From: Oscillospiraceae bacterium
GTDB lineage: Bacteria > Bacillota > Clostridia > Oscillospirales > Oscillospiraceae
DNA: 64,000 nucleotides
Reading direction: 5' to 3'
Assembly: GCA_017405865.1 (NCBI GenBank)
Contig: JAFQZN010000033.1
Location: 18,661-82,660 of the forward strand
Shown: one piece after another, positions 32,173 through 41,976 of the stretch
Layout: every line of letters begins with the position of its first letter
How positions within the stretch are numbered: position 1 is the stretch's first letter
Made by a program: the position numbers and the translations under genes
The notes under the pieces: generated by a model
Told to the model about the DNA's origin: nothing
The model's input: only the letters and a program-made list of their open reading frames with translations
Databases searched by the model: none

Positions 32173-32901
32173 ATGGTGCAGGAAACCTTTCAGTTATTCG
32201 GCATGACCTTCAAATTCTACGATTTATTCTTCGTAATTGGCTTCATCGGCGTGTTTTCCTATCTGCTGGCCGTGTGCAAAAAGTACGACATCAAAAAATG
32301 GAAAACCGTCGTCTTTACGATCCTCGTTTACGGCTCCTCCTTTGCCTGGATGTTCTTCCTCTACTGGGCGGATACGGGCTTCACTTCCTTCGGCGGAAAC
32401 AATATCGTCCGCGTCTTCTGGTGGCTGGGCGTCTTTGTCTTCCCCGTTTCCCTGCTGCTGAAGGAGGATTACTTCAAGTGTCTGGACTTCGTCTCCCCCT
32501 GTCTGTGCATCAATCACGGCTTGGCGCATTTCGGCTGCCTCTTCCCGGGCTGCTGCCACGGCTATCAGTGCTCCTTCGGCTCGTTCAGCAACGAGGTCGG
32601 CTACGTTTGCTTCCCGACGCAGATCCTTGAAGCGGTCTTTGCCCTCGGCATCGCGGTCTTCATCTGGCTGCGCGAGCGCAGAAAGGGCTACGGAAAAGGG
32701 GTGGACGGTCTGTCCTTCCCGATCATGCTGATGCTCTTCGGGTATTCGAGATTCTTCTTTGAATTCCTGCGGGACAATGAAAAGCTGTTCCTCGGCATTT
32801 CCCAGCTTGCGCTTCACGCGCTGCTCAACGGCGTGATCGGCACCGTCGCATACTTCGTAATCAAAAAGAATTACACGAACAAGCAGGCAGCCAATCAGTA
32901 A
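32173..32901 (+). CDS. Prolipoprotein diacylglyceryl transferase-like membrane protein
   Basis: 242 residues, six to seven hydrophobic helices. The Lgt-type core is present but altered: where true Lgt has the R-GNF-N signature, this protein has NHGLAHFGCLFPGCCHGYQC, with four Cys and no Arg at that spot; PTQILEAVFAL and FFFEFLRDNEKLFLGISQLA are the other Lgt-like stretches. Cys-rich Lgt paralogues of this sort are common in Clostridia beside a canonical Lgt, which is not in the window. Whether it transfers diacylglyceryl groups is uncertain. Monocistronic. Confidence 0.82.
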   Translation: MVQETFQLFGMTFKFYDLFFVIGFIGVFSYLLAVCKKYDIKKWKTVVFTILVYGSSFAWMFFLYWADTGFTSFGGNNIVRVFWWLGVFVFPVSLLLKEDYFKCLDFVSPCLCINHGLAHFGCLFPGCCHGYQCSFGSFSNEVGYVCFPTQILEAVFALGIAVFIWLRERRKGYGKGVDGLSFPIMLMLFGYSRFFFEFLRDNEKLFLGISQLALHALLNGVIGTVAYFVIKKNYTNKQAANQ

Positions 32902-32923
32902 CGCTTTATATCGCCGTACCATG

Positions 32924-32960
32924 ATCGGGAGCGAAAAGTTTTCGCTCCCGATTTGTTTTG
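32924..32960 (+). terminator. Terminator after the Lgt-like gene
   Basis: 12-bp or longer stem starting ATCGGGAGCGAA (from 32924) with its complement ending 32952, followed by TTGTTTTG. Confidence 0.88.
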
Positions 32961-32983
32961 TTCTCTGATTTTTGTTTTTTTAC

Positions 32984-33012
32984 TTGTAATACCCATAGGA
33001 CTGTTGTATAAT
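32984..33012 (+). promoter_or_regulatory. Sigma-A promoter of asnA-asnS
   Basis: TTGTAA (32984-32989), 17-nt spacer, perfect TATAAT (33007-33012). The leader is too short for a T-box. Confidence 0.7.
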
Positions 33013-33044
33013 ATACAGAAATCAACGAAAAGGAGGACATCACA

Positions 33045-34061
33045 ATGAGCAAATGCAGTATCCCGACCGGCTATAAAAATCCGCTCTCCGTCTATGAGAC
33101 GCAGTGCGCCATCGAGTTCATCAAGCACAATTTTCAGAAGAATCTGTGCCATGCGCTCAATTTGATGCGCGTATCCGCGCCGCTGTTTGTGGAGGAAGCG
33201 TCCGGTCTGAACGATAATCTGAACGGCTACGAGCGTCCCGTCTCATTTGACGTCCCCGACGTCGGTCTGGAGGCGGAGGTCGTACACTCGCTTGCAAAAT
33301 GGAAGCGCTACGCCCTCTCGCGCTACGGCATCCGTCCCGGCAAAGGGCTGGTGACCGACATGAACGCCATCCGCCGCGACGAGATCGTAGACAATCTGCA
33401 TTCCGTCTACGTCGATCAGTGGGACTGGGAGTCCGTTCTGACGGAAGAGATGCGCAGTGAGGACTACCTCAAGACGACCGTGCAGCGGATCGTCAATGCG
33501 ATCTACGTCACCGGCGAAACGCTGAAGATCGAATATCCGCAGATCACGACCCATGTGCCGCGCGAGGTGATCTTTGTCACCACGCAGGAGCTGGAGGACA
33601 TGTTCCCCGGCCTGACCGAGGCTTCCGCCAAGGAAACCGCCTTCCACCGCCAGCACAAGGACAAGGCGGTTTTCCTCATGAAGATCGGCGGCAAGCTCCG
33701 CTCCGGCAGGCCGCACGACGGCCGCGCGCCGGACTATGACGACTGGGAGCTGAACGGCGACATTCTGTTCTGGAATGACGTTTTGGATCGCTCCTTTGAG
33801 GTCTCCTCCATGGGCATCCGCGTCAGTCCGGAATCACTTGACCGCCAGCTGACGCTTGCAAACTGCGACGATCGCCGCAGTCTCCCCTTCCACCGCGCGC
33901 TGTTAAACGGCGAGCTGCCGCTGACCATCGGCGGCGGCATCGGACAGTCGCGTCTGTGCATGCTGCTCATAGGCTGCTGCCATATCGGCGAGGTCCAGTC
34001 GAGCGTATGGGATCAGGAAACCGCAGCCGCCTGCAAGGCCGCAGGCGTCATGCTGCTTTGA
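33045..34061 (+). CDS. asnA: Aspartate-ammonia ligase
   Basis: Makes asparagine from aspartate, ammonia and ATP. 338 residues, class II aminoacyl-tRNA-synthetase fold. Signatures: [50 protein letters not shown] and the C-terminal [14 protein letters not shown] (motif 3-like Arg). RBS AAAGGAGG. Followed after 16 nt by asnS, so asparagine synthesis and its charging onto tRNA are co-expressed. Confidence 0.96.
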   Translation: MSKCSIPTGYKNPLSVYETQCAIEFIKHNFQKNLCHALNLMRVSAPLFVEEASGLNDNLNGYERPVSFDVPDVGLEAEVVHSLAKWKRYALSRYGIRPGKGLVTDMNAIRRDEIVDNLHSVYVDQWDWESVLTEEMRSEDYLKTTVQRIVNAIYVTGETLKIEYPQITTHVPREVIFVTTQELEDMFPGLTEASAKETAFHRQHKDKAVFLMKIGGKLRSGRPHDGRAPDYDDWELNGDILFWNDVLDRSFEVSSMGIRVSPESLDRQLTLANCDDRRSLPFHRALLNGELPLTIGGGIGQSRLCMLLIGCCHIGEVQSSVWDQETAAACKAAGVMLL

Positions 34062-34077
34062 AAAGAGAGGAAACACT

Positions 34078-35469
34078 ATGGAACTCATTGAACTTCGAGA
34101 ACTCTATCAACATACAAAGGATTACGCAGGCAAGACCGTAACTGTCGGCGGCTGGGTGCGCAACCGCCGCGCCTCGAAAAACTTCGGCTTTCTGATGATG
34201 TCGGACGGTACCTGCTTCCAGCAGGTGCAGGTCGTCATCACGGACGCGCTTGCAAACTTCGCAGAGCTGGCGAAGATCAACATCGGCGCTGCCCTGATCA
34301 TCACCGGCACGCTGGAGGAAACCCCCGACGCAAAGCAGCCCTTTGAGATCCAGGCAGACAGCGTCTGCGTGGAGGGTTCCTCCACGCCCGACTTCCCCAT
34401 CCAGCCCAAGCGCCACACGCTGGAATACCTGCGCACCCTGACGCATCTTCGTCCGCGCACCAACACCTTCCAGGCGGTCTTCCGCGTCCGTTCTCTTGCG
34501 GCATTCGCGATCCATAAGTTCTTCCAGGAGCGCGGCTTCGTCTACGTTCACACGCCGCTGATCACCGGCTCGGACTGCGAGGGCGCAGGCGAGATGTTCC
34601 AGGTCACGACGCTGGATCTTGCCGATCCTCCGCGCACCGACGACGGCAAAATTGACTACAGCAAGGACTTCTTCAACAAGCAGACCAATCTGACCGTCTC
34701 CGGTCAGCTCAACGGCGAGACCTACGCTATGGCGTTCCGCAACATCTATACCTTCGGTCCGACCTTCCGCGCCGAAAACTCCAACACCACCCGCCATGCG
34801 GCGGAATTCTGGATGATTGAGCCGGAGATTGCCTTTGCAGACCTCTCCGACGACATGCACCTGGCGGAGGATATGATCAAGTATATCATCGCCTACGTGC
34901 TGGAAAACGCGCCGGAGGAGATGAACTTCTTCAACCAGTTCGTCGACAAGGGGCTGCTCGACCGCCTGAACCATGTCATGAGCTCCGATTTCGGTCACGT
35001 CACCTATACGGAGGCAATCGAGCTTTTGCGGCCGCATAACGATCAGTTTGAGTATCCTGTCCACTGGGGCAGCGACCTGCAGACCGAGCATGAGCGGTAT
35101 CTGACTGAGGTTGTCTTTAAACGTCCCGTGTTTGTCACCGACTATCCGAAAGAGATCAAGGCGTTCTATATGAAGCTCAACCCGGACGGCAAGACCGTCG
35201 CCGCGATGGACTGCCTCGTGCCCGGAATCGGCGAGATCATCGGCGGCAGCCAGCGTGAGGACGATTATGACACGCTCCTCAACCGCATGCATGAGCTTGA
35301 CCTGAAGCCGGAGGATTACAGCTTCTACCTTGACCTTCGGAAGTACGGTTCCGCGCGCCACGCGGGCTTCGGCCTCGGCTTCGAGCGCTGCGTGATGTAT
35401 TTGACCGGCATGGGCAACATCCGCGACGTCATTCCCTTCCCGCGCACGGTCAACAACTGCGATTTATAA
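34078..35469 (+). CDS. asnS: Asparagine-tRNA ligase
   Basis: 463 residues. N-terminal OB-fold anticodon-binding domain ([20 protein letters not shown]), then a class II catalytic domain: [20 protein letters not shown], motif 2 [21 protein letters not shown] and motif 3 [13 protein letters not shown]. Full length. Second gene of the asnA-asnS operon, closed by a terminator with a long A/T flank. Confidence 0.97.
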   Translation: MELIELRELYQHTKDYAGKTVTVGGWVRNRRASKNFGFLMMSDGTCFQQVQVVITDALANFAELAKINIGAALIITGTLEETPDAKQPFEIQADSVCVEGSSTPDFPIQPKRHTLEYLRTLTHLRPRTNTFQAVFRVRSLAAFAIHKFFQERGFVYVHTPLITGSDCEGAGEMFQVTTLDLADPPRTDDGKIDYSKDFFNKQTNLTVSGQLNGETYAMAFRNIYTFGPTFRAENSNTTRHAAEFWMIEPEIAFADLSDDMHLAEDMIKYIIAYVLENAPEEMNFFNQFVDKGLLDRLNHVMSSDFGHVTYTEAIELLRPHNDQFEYPVHWGSDLQTEHERYLTEVVFKRPVFVTDYPKEIKAFYMKLNPDGKTVAAMDCLVPGIGEIIGGSQREDDYDTLLNRMHELDLKPEDYSFYLDLRKYGSARHAGFGLGFERCVMYLTGMGNIRDVIPFPRTVNNCDL

Positions 35470-35478
35470 ATATGATAC

Positions 35479-35520
35479 AAAATGACGGTGTTTCCGAATT
35501 GGAAAACACCGTCATTTTTT
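35479..35520 (+). terminator. Terminator after asnS
   Basis: AAAATGACGGTGTTTCC (from 35479) pairs with GGAAAACACCGTCATTTT with one bulge; T run to 35520. Confidence 0.88.
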
Positions 35521-35809
35521 GTTACTCTTTTGCAGGAAAACATGCGCGGATTTATGTCGAAAATTCGGTGTACGATACAACGGAAGTTGACCGTAAGAAT
35601 AAGCATTTTTCGTGTGTCAAAATGAGTTATACACACTATGCACAACTTTTTGCACAGGGCGAAAGCCTTATGATTTGGGGCTTTGCACCGTATTTTCCGA
35701 AAATATCAAATGTGCGGCAAATGAATTTCTTTCCTTCGCGAAAGTTCGATTATAGTTTACATAAAAACAATTCCGTATTTCTTATAATTTGAACTTTTTC
35801 GACAGAAGA
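35521..35809. other. Gene-free AT-rich intergenic stretch
   Basis: Lies between convergent asnS and tsaD and is clearly more AT-rich than its surroundings. A 106-codon frame crosses it, but it starts inside the asnS terminator, has no RBS, and its translation looks random. TTATACACA at about 35630 resembles a DnaA box, but there is no cluster. Nothing else is supported. Confidence 0.6.
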
Positions 35810-35837
35810 ATGCAGGATGCGACAGCGCACCCTGCAT
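35810..35837 (-). terminator. Terminator after tsaD
   Basis: On the minus strand a 12-bp stem (one G-U pair, 35810-35821 with 35826-35837), 4-nt loop, then TCTTCT; 11 nt after the tsaD stop. Confidence 0.7.
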
Positions 35838-35848
35838 TTCGTGTCAAT

Positions 35849-36865
35849 TTACACTTTTTCGCCTTCCATGGACTTCGTCGCATAGGCGTTGAGCGACTGA
35901 TCCGCGATGTTTCCGGCGAGGAATTCATAGTAGCCCTGCGCGCCGATCATCGCAGCGTTATCGCCGCAGAGTGACAGCGGCGGCAGACACAGCCGCACGT
36001 TTTTTCTCTTGCAAAGCTGCGTCAGCTCGGCACGGATGCGGCTGTTCGCCGCAACGCCTCCCGCGACCGCGAGGGTCGTTCTGCCGGTCTGCTCCAGCGC
36101 AGCTTCTGCGCGCGGGATCAGCATCTCGCTGACCGCCCTCGAGAAGCTTGCGCAGAGGTCGTCAACGGCGATCTCCTCCCCCTTTTGCCGCGCATTATGG
36201 ATCAGGTTCACCGCCGCAGTTTTGAGGCCGGAGAAGGACAGATCGAGCGGATTACCCGATAGCTTCGGGTGCGGCATGGGATAGCGTGTATCGTCGCCGC
36301 GCTGCGCCGCCATATCCAGAGCAGCGCCGCCGGGATACGGCATTGCAAGCATTCGCGCCACCTTGTCAAAGCATTCGCCCGCCGCGTCGTCGCGCGTTCC
36401 GCCGAGGTTTTCCATCGTCGTATAGTCCTTTACGTCCACAAACATCGTATGTCCCCCGGACACGACGAGGCACAGAAACGGAGGTTTCAGATCGGGATAT
36501 GCAATATAGTTCGCGGCAATATGCCCGCGAATGTGATGGACGGGAATCAGGGGTACGCCGAGCGCCAGCGCGGCTGCCTTGGCGAAGTTCACGCCGACCA
36601 GCAGCGCGCCGATCAGCCCCGGCGCATAGGTCACGGCGACAGCGTCGATTTCCTGGCGCGTAACGCCGGCTTTTTTGAGCGCCTCCTCTGCAAGCGCATA
36701 AATCGCCTCGATGTGCTTTCTCGATGCGATCTCCGGCACCACGCCGCCGTAAATGCGGTGCAGCGGCACCTGCGAGGCAATGCAGTCGGTCAGCACCTCC
36801 CTGCCGTCGCGCACGATTGCAACCGCAGTCTCGTCGCACGAGGATTCTACCGAAAGTATCAGCAT
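35849..36865 (-). CDS. tsaD: tRNA t6A threonylcarbamoyltransferase TsaD
   Basis: Transfers the threonylcarbamoyl group to A37 of ANN-decoding tRNAs, with TsaB and TsaE. 338 residues. ASKHA signatures: SVESSCDETAVAIV at the start, VHHIRGHIAANY with metal ligands His111 and His115, VVSGGHTMFV, NPLDLSFSGLKTA, and AVAGGVAANSRIR. Begins 1 nt after the rimI stop and is the last gene of a minus-strand run starting at the T-box. tsaB and tsaE are not seen here. Confidence 0.97.
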   Translation of the reverse strand: MLILSVESSCDETAVAIVRDGREVLTDCIASQVPLHRIYGGVVPEIASRKHIEAIYALAEEALKKAGVTRQEIDAVAVTYAPGLIGALLVGVNFAKAAALALGVPLIPVHHIRGHIAANYIAYPDLKPPFLCLVVSGGHTMFVDVKDYTTMENLGGTRDDAAGECFDKVARMLAMPYPGGAALDMAAQRGDDTRYPMPHPKLSGNPLDLSFSGLKTAAVNLIHNARQKGEEIAVDDLCASFSRAVSEMLIPRAEAALEQTGRTTLAVAGGVAANSRIRAELTQLCKRKNVRLCLPPLSLCGDNAAMIGAQGYYEFLAGNIADQSLNAYATKSMEGEKV

Positions 36866-36866
36866 A

Positions 36867-37298
36867 TTACAGCTCCTTTCGCAGGATCAGAGCGTCCTCT
36901 GTTGGGTTTACATAATATTTCGGCCGTCTGCCGACCTGCACAAAGCCGTGCCGCTTGTAGAGCGCGATCGCGGCGACGTTGGAGGGCCGAACCTCTAAAA
37001 ACAGCGTTTCGATCCCCTCTCTGTGCAAAACGTCGGTCATTGTGCAAAGCAGCCGAGCACCGATCCCCTGCCTGCGGCAGGCAGGACTGACCGCCAGATT
37101 CATCACGTCCGCCTCCGGCGGCACGGACTGCGCGCCGATATATCCTGTCACGACGCCGTCTGTTTCATCCACGAGCCATGTGCTCAGCGGATTGCGCAGT
37201 TCTTCAGCGATCGACGCTTCGCTCCACGGATCGGAAAAGCACTGCGTTTCCAGCGACGCTATCTGTTTGATATGATGCTCTCTCATCGGTACGATCAT
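36867..37298 (-). CDS. rimI: Ribosomal-protein-alanine N-acetyltransferase RimI-like
   Basis: 143 residues, GNAT fold: MNLAVSPACRRQGIGARLL contains the acetyl-CoA-binding R/QxxGxG/A motif, and LEVRPSNVAAIALYKRHGF is the RimI-type motif B. rimI next to tsaD is a common bacterial order. Its ATG overlaps the polA stop by 4 nt. In E. coli RimI acetylates S18; the substrate here is inferred from family and neighbour. Confidence 0.93.
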   Translation of the reverse strand: MIVPMREHHIKQIASLETQCFSDPWSEASIAEELRNPLSTWLVDETDGVVTGYIGAQSVPPEADVMNLAVSPACRRQGIGARLLCTMTDVLHREGIETLFLEVRPSNVAAIALYKRHGFVQVGRRPKYYVNPTEDALILRKEL

Positions 37299-39898
37299 TT
37301 GGCGTCATACCAGCTTTCTCCCATGTTTGCCTCGGCGATCAGCGGCACGGCGAGCTTTACAGCCTGCTCCATTGCCTCGGTGACGATGTCCATAACGCTC
37401 TGCGCCTCAAAGGCGGGGCATTCCACGATCAGCTCGTCGTGAACCTGCAGGATCAGCCTTGCCTGCAGCGCCTGCTCATTGAGCGCGTCGAAGACGCGCA
37501 CCATGGCGAGCTTGATAATATCCGCCGCCGTCCCCTGCACCGGCGTGTTGAGCGCGATGCGCTCGGCGCCGCTGCGGATGTTGAAATTGCTGTTCTTGAT
37601 CTCCGGGATCAGCCTGCGGCGGTGGAAGATCGTCTCGACCCAGCCCTGTGAACGCGCTGTCTCGACGATATTCTTCATATAGGCGCGGACGCCGGAATAC
37701 TTCGTCAGATAGTTTTCGATATACTGCTTCGCCTCGGCACGGCTGACGCCGATGTCCTGCGCAAGTGAAAACTCCGAAATGCCGTAGACGATACCGAAAT
37801 TGACCGCCTTGGCATGGCGGCGCATCAGCGGCGTGACCTCGGAGAGCGGCACGTTGAAGACCTGCGACGCAGTCACGCTGTGGAAGTCCTCCCCGCTGCG
37901 GAAGGCCGCCTGCATCTGCTTATCGTCCGCGATATGCGCCAAAACGCGCAGCTCGATCTGCGAGTAGTCCGCGTCGACGAACACCCAGCCGTCGCGCGGG
38001 ACGAACATCTTCCGAATCTCGCTGCCGAGCTCCGTGCGCACCGGGATATTCTGCAGATTCGGCTCGGTCGAGGACAGTCTGCCCGTCGCGGTCACGGTAT
38101 TCTGGAAGGTCGTGTGGATCCTGCCGTCGGCGGCAATTTCCTTTTGCAGGCCGTCTGCATAGGTCGATTTCAGCTTCGTCAGCATGCGGTAGTCCATGAC
38201 CGCCTGCACCACGGGATGCTTGTCCTTCAGCGCCTCCAGCACGTCCGCGTTGGTGGAATAGCCGCTCTTGGTCTTTTTGATCACCGGAAGCTGCAGCTTC
38301 TCAAACAGCAGCTCGCCGAGCTGCCGCGTGGAGTTGATGTTGAATTCGCCTTCTGCGTAGCCGTAGATCAGCTTTTCACAGGCGTCGATCCGCTCGGCAA
38401 GCATCGCGCCGAAGGAGGAAAGTGCCTCCCGGTCGACCAGAACGCCGTCCTGCTCCATATTGGAAAGCACGCGGCACAGCGGCAGCTCCACGTCGAAATA
38501 CAACTGCTCACATTGGTGATCGCGCAGCTCGCCTAGCAGGAGCGGATGCAGCGCGGCAGTTGCCGACGCCTCGCTCAACAAAGTTGTCCGCAAATCCTCC
38601 GTTTCAGGGACCATGGCGTGGGCATACTGCGAAAAGACGCCGCCGAGCTCATAGCTGCCGCGCGTCGCATCGAGCAGATATGCCGCGACCTCGGTATCGA
38701 AAACGATTCCCTCTGCGTCGATGCCGCGCTGTAACAGGTCGTGCAGCAGCTTTTTTGCGCCGTGGACGATCAAACGGATTTTCCCCGAGAAGATACGCTC
38801 CAATACCGTTTGGTACGCTTCGCCTAACGTATTGCGCTCAAAAAACGCCGCGATATTGCCGCCGTCCGCCGCAAGTGCAGAAAGATCGCCGTTCGCGGCA
38901 AGCGCGACGGTTTCGCATTTTTCAAGGGCAGCAATGCAGGCCTCCGCCGCCTCCCACGTGTCCGGCGCTTCCGCCGTGACCTCGCAGACAAACTCCGCCT
39001 GCTCTTCCTCCGGCTGTTCAAACGCCGCAGAGCGCAGGCCGTAGCGGTCGATCAGCTTCTGGAATTCCAGACGGAGGAACAGATCGTACAGCTCCCTGCG
39101 CTTCGGCTCGCGCACGGGGTTATTCTCCGGTGTGAAGTCGATCGGCGCGTTCTTGCGGATCGTCGCAAGGTCGTAGGACAGATAGGCTGATTCCTTGCCG
39201 TTTTGCAGCTTCTCAAACAGCTTGCCCTTCATATTTTCGGGCGTCAGATTCTCATACACGCCGTCCAGCGTACCGTATTTTTTGAGCAGGTCGCTCGCTG
39301 TCTTCGGTCCGACGCCGGCAACGCCCGGAATGTTGTCCGAGCTGTCGCCCATCAGCGCCTTGAGATCAATCAGCCGCAGCGGTTCCAAGCCGTATTCCTC
39401 GCGGAATACCTCCGGCGTATAGTTCGTCGTTTCGGTCTTGCCGCCCTGCGTGCGGACTAATTTGACGGTCACGCTGTCGCTGACAAGCTGCAAGCTGTCG
39501 CGGTCGCCCGTCAGGATCACGCAGTCCCAGCCGGACTGGGTGCATTTTTCCGCGACCGTGCCGATGACGTCGTCCGCTTCCCAGCCCTGACATTCGTAGA
39601 TCGGGATATTCATGGCGTAAAGGACTTCCTTCATGACCGGCATCTGCACGGCAAGCTCCTCCGGCATTCCGTGACGGGTCGCCTTATAGCCCTCATACTG
39701 CAGATGGCGGAAGGTCGGGCCGTGCAGGTCGAAGGCGACGCACAGCGCGTCGGGCTTTTCCTCCGCCGTCACCCGCTGCAGGATATTCAGGAAGCCGAAG
39801 ATCGCGTTGGTATAGAGTCCGTCCCGGGTCGTTAAGGGACGGACGCCGTAAAATGCGCGATTGATGACGCTGTTGCCATCCAAAATCATCAGCTTCAT
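37295..39898 (-). CDS. polA: DNA polymerase I
   Basis: 867 residues: 5'-nuclease domain (~1-290, LMILDGNSVINRAFYGV, GDSSDNIPGVAGVGPKTA), a 3'-5' exonuclease-like domain (~300-480), and a family A polymerase domain with motif A DADYSQIELRVLAHIADD, motif B RRHAKAVNFGIVYGISEF and motif C QVHDELIVECP. In the exonuclease-like domain the first motif reads ALAANGDLS instead of DxE, so proofreading is probably lost, as in many Firmicutes. ATG at 39898 follows ACGGAGG; the 10-residue longer start overlaps cysS. Lies in the T-box-led gene run. Confidence 0.96.
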   Translation of the reverse strand: MKLMILDGNSVINRAFYGVRPLTTRDGLYTNAIFGFLNILQRVTAEEKPDALCVAFDLHGPTFRHLQYEGYKATRHGMPEELAVQMPVMKEVLYAMNIPIYECQGWEADDVIGTVAEKCTQSGWDCVILTGDRDSLQLVSDSVTVKLVRTQGGKTETTNYTPEVFREEYGLEPLRLIDLKALMGDSSDNIPGVAGVGPKTASDLLKKYGTLDGVYENLTPENMKGKLFEKLQNGKESAYLSYDLATIRKNAPIDFTPENNPVREPKRRELYDLFLRLEFQKLIDRYGLRSAAFEQPEEEQAEFVCEVTAEAPDTWEAAEACIAALEKCETVALAANGDLSALAADGGNIAAFFERNTLGEAYQTVLERIFSGKIRLIVHGAKKLLHDLLQRGIDAEGIVFDTEVAAYLLDATRGSYELGGVFSQYAHAMVPETEDLRTTLLSEASATAALHPLLLGELRDHQCEQLYFDVELPLCRVLSNMEQDGVLVDREALSSFGAMLAERIDACEKLIYGYAEGEFNINSTRQLGELLFEKLQLPVIKKTKSGYSTNADVLEALKDKHPVVQAVMDYRMLTKLKSTYADGLQKEIAADGRIHTTFQNTVTATGRLSSTEPNLQNIPVRTELGSEIRKMFVPRDGWVFVDADYSQIELRVLAHIADDKQMQAAFRSGEDFHSVTASQVFNVPLSEVTPLMRRHAKAVNFGIVYGISEFSLAQDIGVSRAEAKQYIENYLTKYSGVRAYMKNIVETARSQGWVETIFHRRRLIPEIKNSNFNIRSGAERIALNTPVQGTAADIIKLAMVRVFDALNEQALQARLILQVHDELIVECPAFEAQSVMDIVTEAMEQAVKLAVPLIAEANMGESWYDAK

Positions 39899-39912
39899 CG
39901 TCTTGCCTCCGT

Positions 39913-41325
39913 TCAGATCCTTTTCCATTTTGCGCCCTGCGGCGTGTCGATGATCTCGATGCCCTGCGTCTTGAGCTCGTCGCGGATGCGGTCGGCCTCC
40001 GCCCAGTTTTTCGCTTTTTTCGCCTCGGCGCGGGCGGCAACCAGCGCGTCGATCGCCGGATCGGAGCCGTATTCCTCCTGCGGCTGCTGCGCGCGGAGCT
40101 TCTGCGCCGCTTCGATCAAATTCAGTCCGAGAACAGTATCGAAATCCTTGATCGCAGCCAGCTTGGTGGCGTCGTTCGTCTTCGCCTTGAGCGCGTCGTA
40201 GAGCGCGGTCACGGCGAGCGAGGTGTTGAGGTCGCCGTTGAGCGCGGTCTCAAAGCGCTGCTTCAGGGCGGCAAACGCTTCCCTGTCCACCTCGCCCTTG
40301 TCCTCCAGCGCGGCAATCCGCGCGATCAGCTTCTGATAGGTCACTGCAGCGTTATCGAGGTTTTCCCACGTAAAGACGAGGTTCCGGCGATAATGGCTCT
40401 GCAGGCAGAACAGGCGGTAGACCAGCGGATCATAGCCCTTTTCCTCCAGCAGGGACACCGTCAGGAATTCGCCCTTGGATTTGGACATTTTCCCGTCCGA
40501 GGTGTTCAGGTGGTGGACGTGAAACCAGTAATTGCACCATTTATGGCCGAGATAGGCTTCAGACTGGGCGATCTCATTCGTGTGATGCGGGAAGGCGTTG
40601 TCGATGCCGCCGCAGTGGATGTCCATATCCTCTCCCAAATGCTTCATGCTGATGCAGGAGCATTCAATATGCCAGCCGGGATAGCCGACGCCCCACGGAG
40701 AATCCCATTTGAGCGCCTGGTCTTCAAACTTGGACTTGGTGAACCAGAGGACAAAGTCGTTCTTACTGCGCTTGTTCTCGTCCTCCTCCACGCCCTCGCG
40801 GACGCCGACCTCAAGATCCTCCTCGTTGTGGTCGTTGAAAACGTAGTATTTTTCCAGCTTGGAGGTGTCAAAGTAGACGTTTCCGCCGGCAAAATAGGCG
40901 TAGCCCTTGTCCAGCAGGGTCTGCACCATGTGGATGTATTCGGGAATGCAGTTGGTCGCAGGCTCGACCACGTCCGGTCTTTTGATATTGAGCTTTCTGC
41001 AGTCTTCAAAGAAGGCGTCCGTATAGAACTTCGCAATCTCCATGACCGTCTTATGCTCGCGCTTCGCGCCCTTGAGCATCTTATCCTCGCCGGTATCGGC
41101 GTCGGAGGCAAGATGACCGACGTCGGTGATATTCATAACGCGCTTGACGTTATAGCCGAGGTAACGCAGGCTCTTTTCCAGCACGTCCTCCATGATATAG
41201 CTGCGCAGATTGCCGATATGCGCAAAATGGTAGACGGTCGGACCGCAGGTATACATTTTCACGATGCCCTCATGATTCGGCGTGAAGAGCTCCTTTTTAT
41301 GGGTCAGAGAATTATAGAGATACAT
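39913..41325 (-). CDS. cysS: Cysteine-tRNA ligase
   Basis: 470 residues, class I synthetase. Zinc and HIGH region: YTCGPTVYHFAHIGNLRSYI (HIGN); zinc ligands in WHIECSC and HHTNEIAQSE; KMSKSKGEF is the KMSKS loop; a C-terminal DALR-like helical part and anticodon-binding end. Its ATG directly follows the cysE stop (TGAATG), so the two are translationally coupled. The T-box 2.2 kb upstream reads a Cys codon, which fits this gene. Confidence 0.97.
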   Translation of the reverse strand: MYLYNSLTHKKELFTPNHEGIVKMYTCGPTVYHFAHIGNLRSYIMEDVLEKSLRYLGYNVKRVMNITDVGHLASDADTGEDKMLKGAKREHKTVMEIAKFYTDAFFEDCRKLNIKRPDVVEPATNCIPEYIHMVQTLLDKGYAYFAGGNVYFDTSKLEKYYVFNDHNEEDLEVGVREGVEEDENKRSKNDFVLWFTKSKFEDQALKWDSPWGVGYPGWHIECSCISMKHLGEDMDIHCGGIDNAFPHHTNEIAQSEAYLGHKWCNYWFHVHHLNTSDGKMSKSKGEFLTVSLLEEKGYDPLVYRLFCLQSHYRRNLVFTWENLDNAAVTYQKLIARIAALEDKGEVDREAFAALKQRFETALNGDLNTSLAVTALYDALKAKTNDATKLAAIKDFDTVLGLNLIEAAQKLRAQQPQEEYGSDPAIDALVAARAEAKKAKNWAEADRIRDELKTQGIEIIDTPQGAKWKRI

Positions 41326-41937
41326 TCATTTTTCCTCCAGTTGTTTTTCCAGCGCAGCGATGCGCTCCTTCAGTGCGTTGATCTCGATCGCCACCGGGTC
41401 GGGCGTGTGGATGTGGTCGAGCTTTTCGCCCTCCATGCGGACGATGTGACCGGGAATGCCGACGACGGTGCAGTTCGGCGGCACTTCGCGCAGCACGACG
41501 GAGTTTGCCGCGATCTTGCTGTTGTCTCCCACCTTGAACGGCCCCAAAACCTTTGCGCCGGAGCCGACCATGACGTTGTTGCCGATCGTCGGGTGGCGTT
41601 TTCCGTGGCTGATGCCGGTGCCGCCGAGCGTCGCGCCCTGATAGATCAGGCAGTCGTCGCCGATCTCAACGGTCTCGCCGATCACGACGCCGTTGCCGTG
41701 GTCGATGACGAGGCGCCGCCCGATCTTCGCGCCGGGGTGGATCTCGATGCCGGTATGCTTGCGCGACCGCTGTGAGATCCAGCGGCCAATGAATTTCATA
41801 CGGTGCGTATAAAACCAGTGCGCAATGCGGTAACTGATCATCGCACGGATGCCGCTGTAGAGCAGGAAGATCTCCCAGCCGCTTCGCGCGGCAGGGTCGT
41901 TTTTCTGATAAGCACGGATCGTTTCGGCTAAACGCAT
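41326..41937 (-). CDS. cysE: Serine O-acetyltransferase
   Basis: Acetylates serine, the first step of cysteine synthesis. 203 residues, the short EpsC-type form. N-terminal helical part (GWEIFLLYSGIRAMISYRIA) then a left-handed beta-helix of hexapeptide repeats: GIEIHPGAKIGRRLVIDHGN, VVIGETVEIGDD, TIGNNVMVGSGAKVLGPF. Catalytic His and Asp are in the DHGNGVVIG and GISHGKRHPTIG segments. The C-terminus has an added coiled-coil-like tail (EINALKERIAALEKQLEEK). RBS TGGAGGG. Confidence 0.96.
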   Translation of the reverse strand: MRLAETIRAYQKNDPAARSGWEIFLLYSGIRAMISYRIAHWFYTHRMKFIGRWISQRSRKHTGIEIHPGAKIGRRLVIDHGNGVVIGETVEIGDDCLIYQGATLGGTGISHGKRHPTIGNNVMVGSGAKVLGPFKVGDNSKIAANSVVLREVPPNCTVVGIPGHIVRMEGEKLDHIHTPDPVAIEINALKERIAALEKQLEEK

Positions 41938-41976
41938 ATAATCCCTCCAAAAATCAGCGTTGGATCGGCGCAGGTG

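Noticed and set aside
32990-33045. T-box before asnA-asnS
   Set aside because: The mapped-by-eye promoter leaves only about 25-30 nt of leader and there is no TGG-ACC core.
35620-35665. Possible DnaA boxes (TTATACACA-like) near 35.63 kb
   Set aside because: Only one imperfect match, no cluster, no dnaA or dnaN nearby; not an origin.
35472-35792. 106-codon plus-strand frame after asnS
   Set aside because: It begins inside the asnS terminator, lacks an RBS, and its residue pattern looks random.
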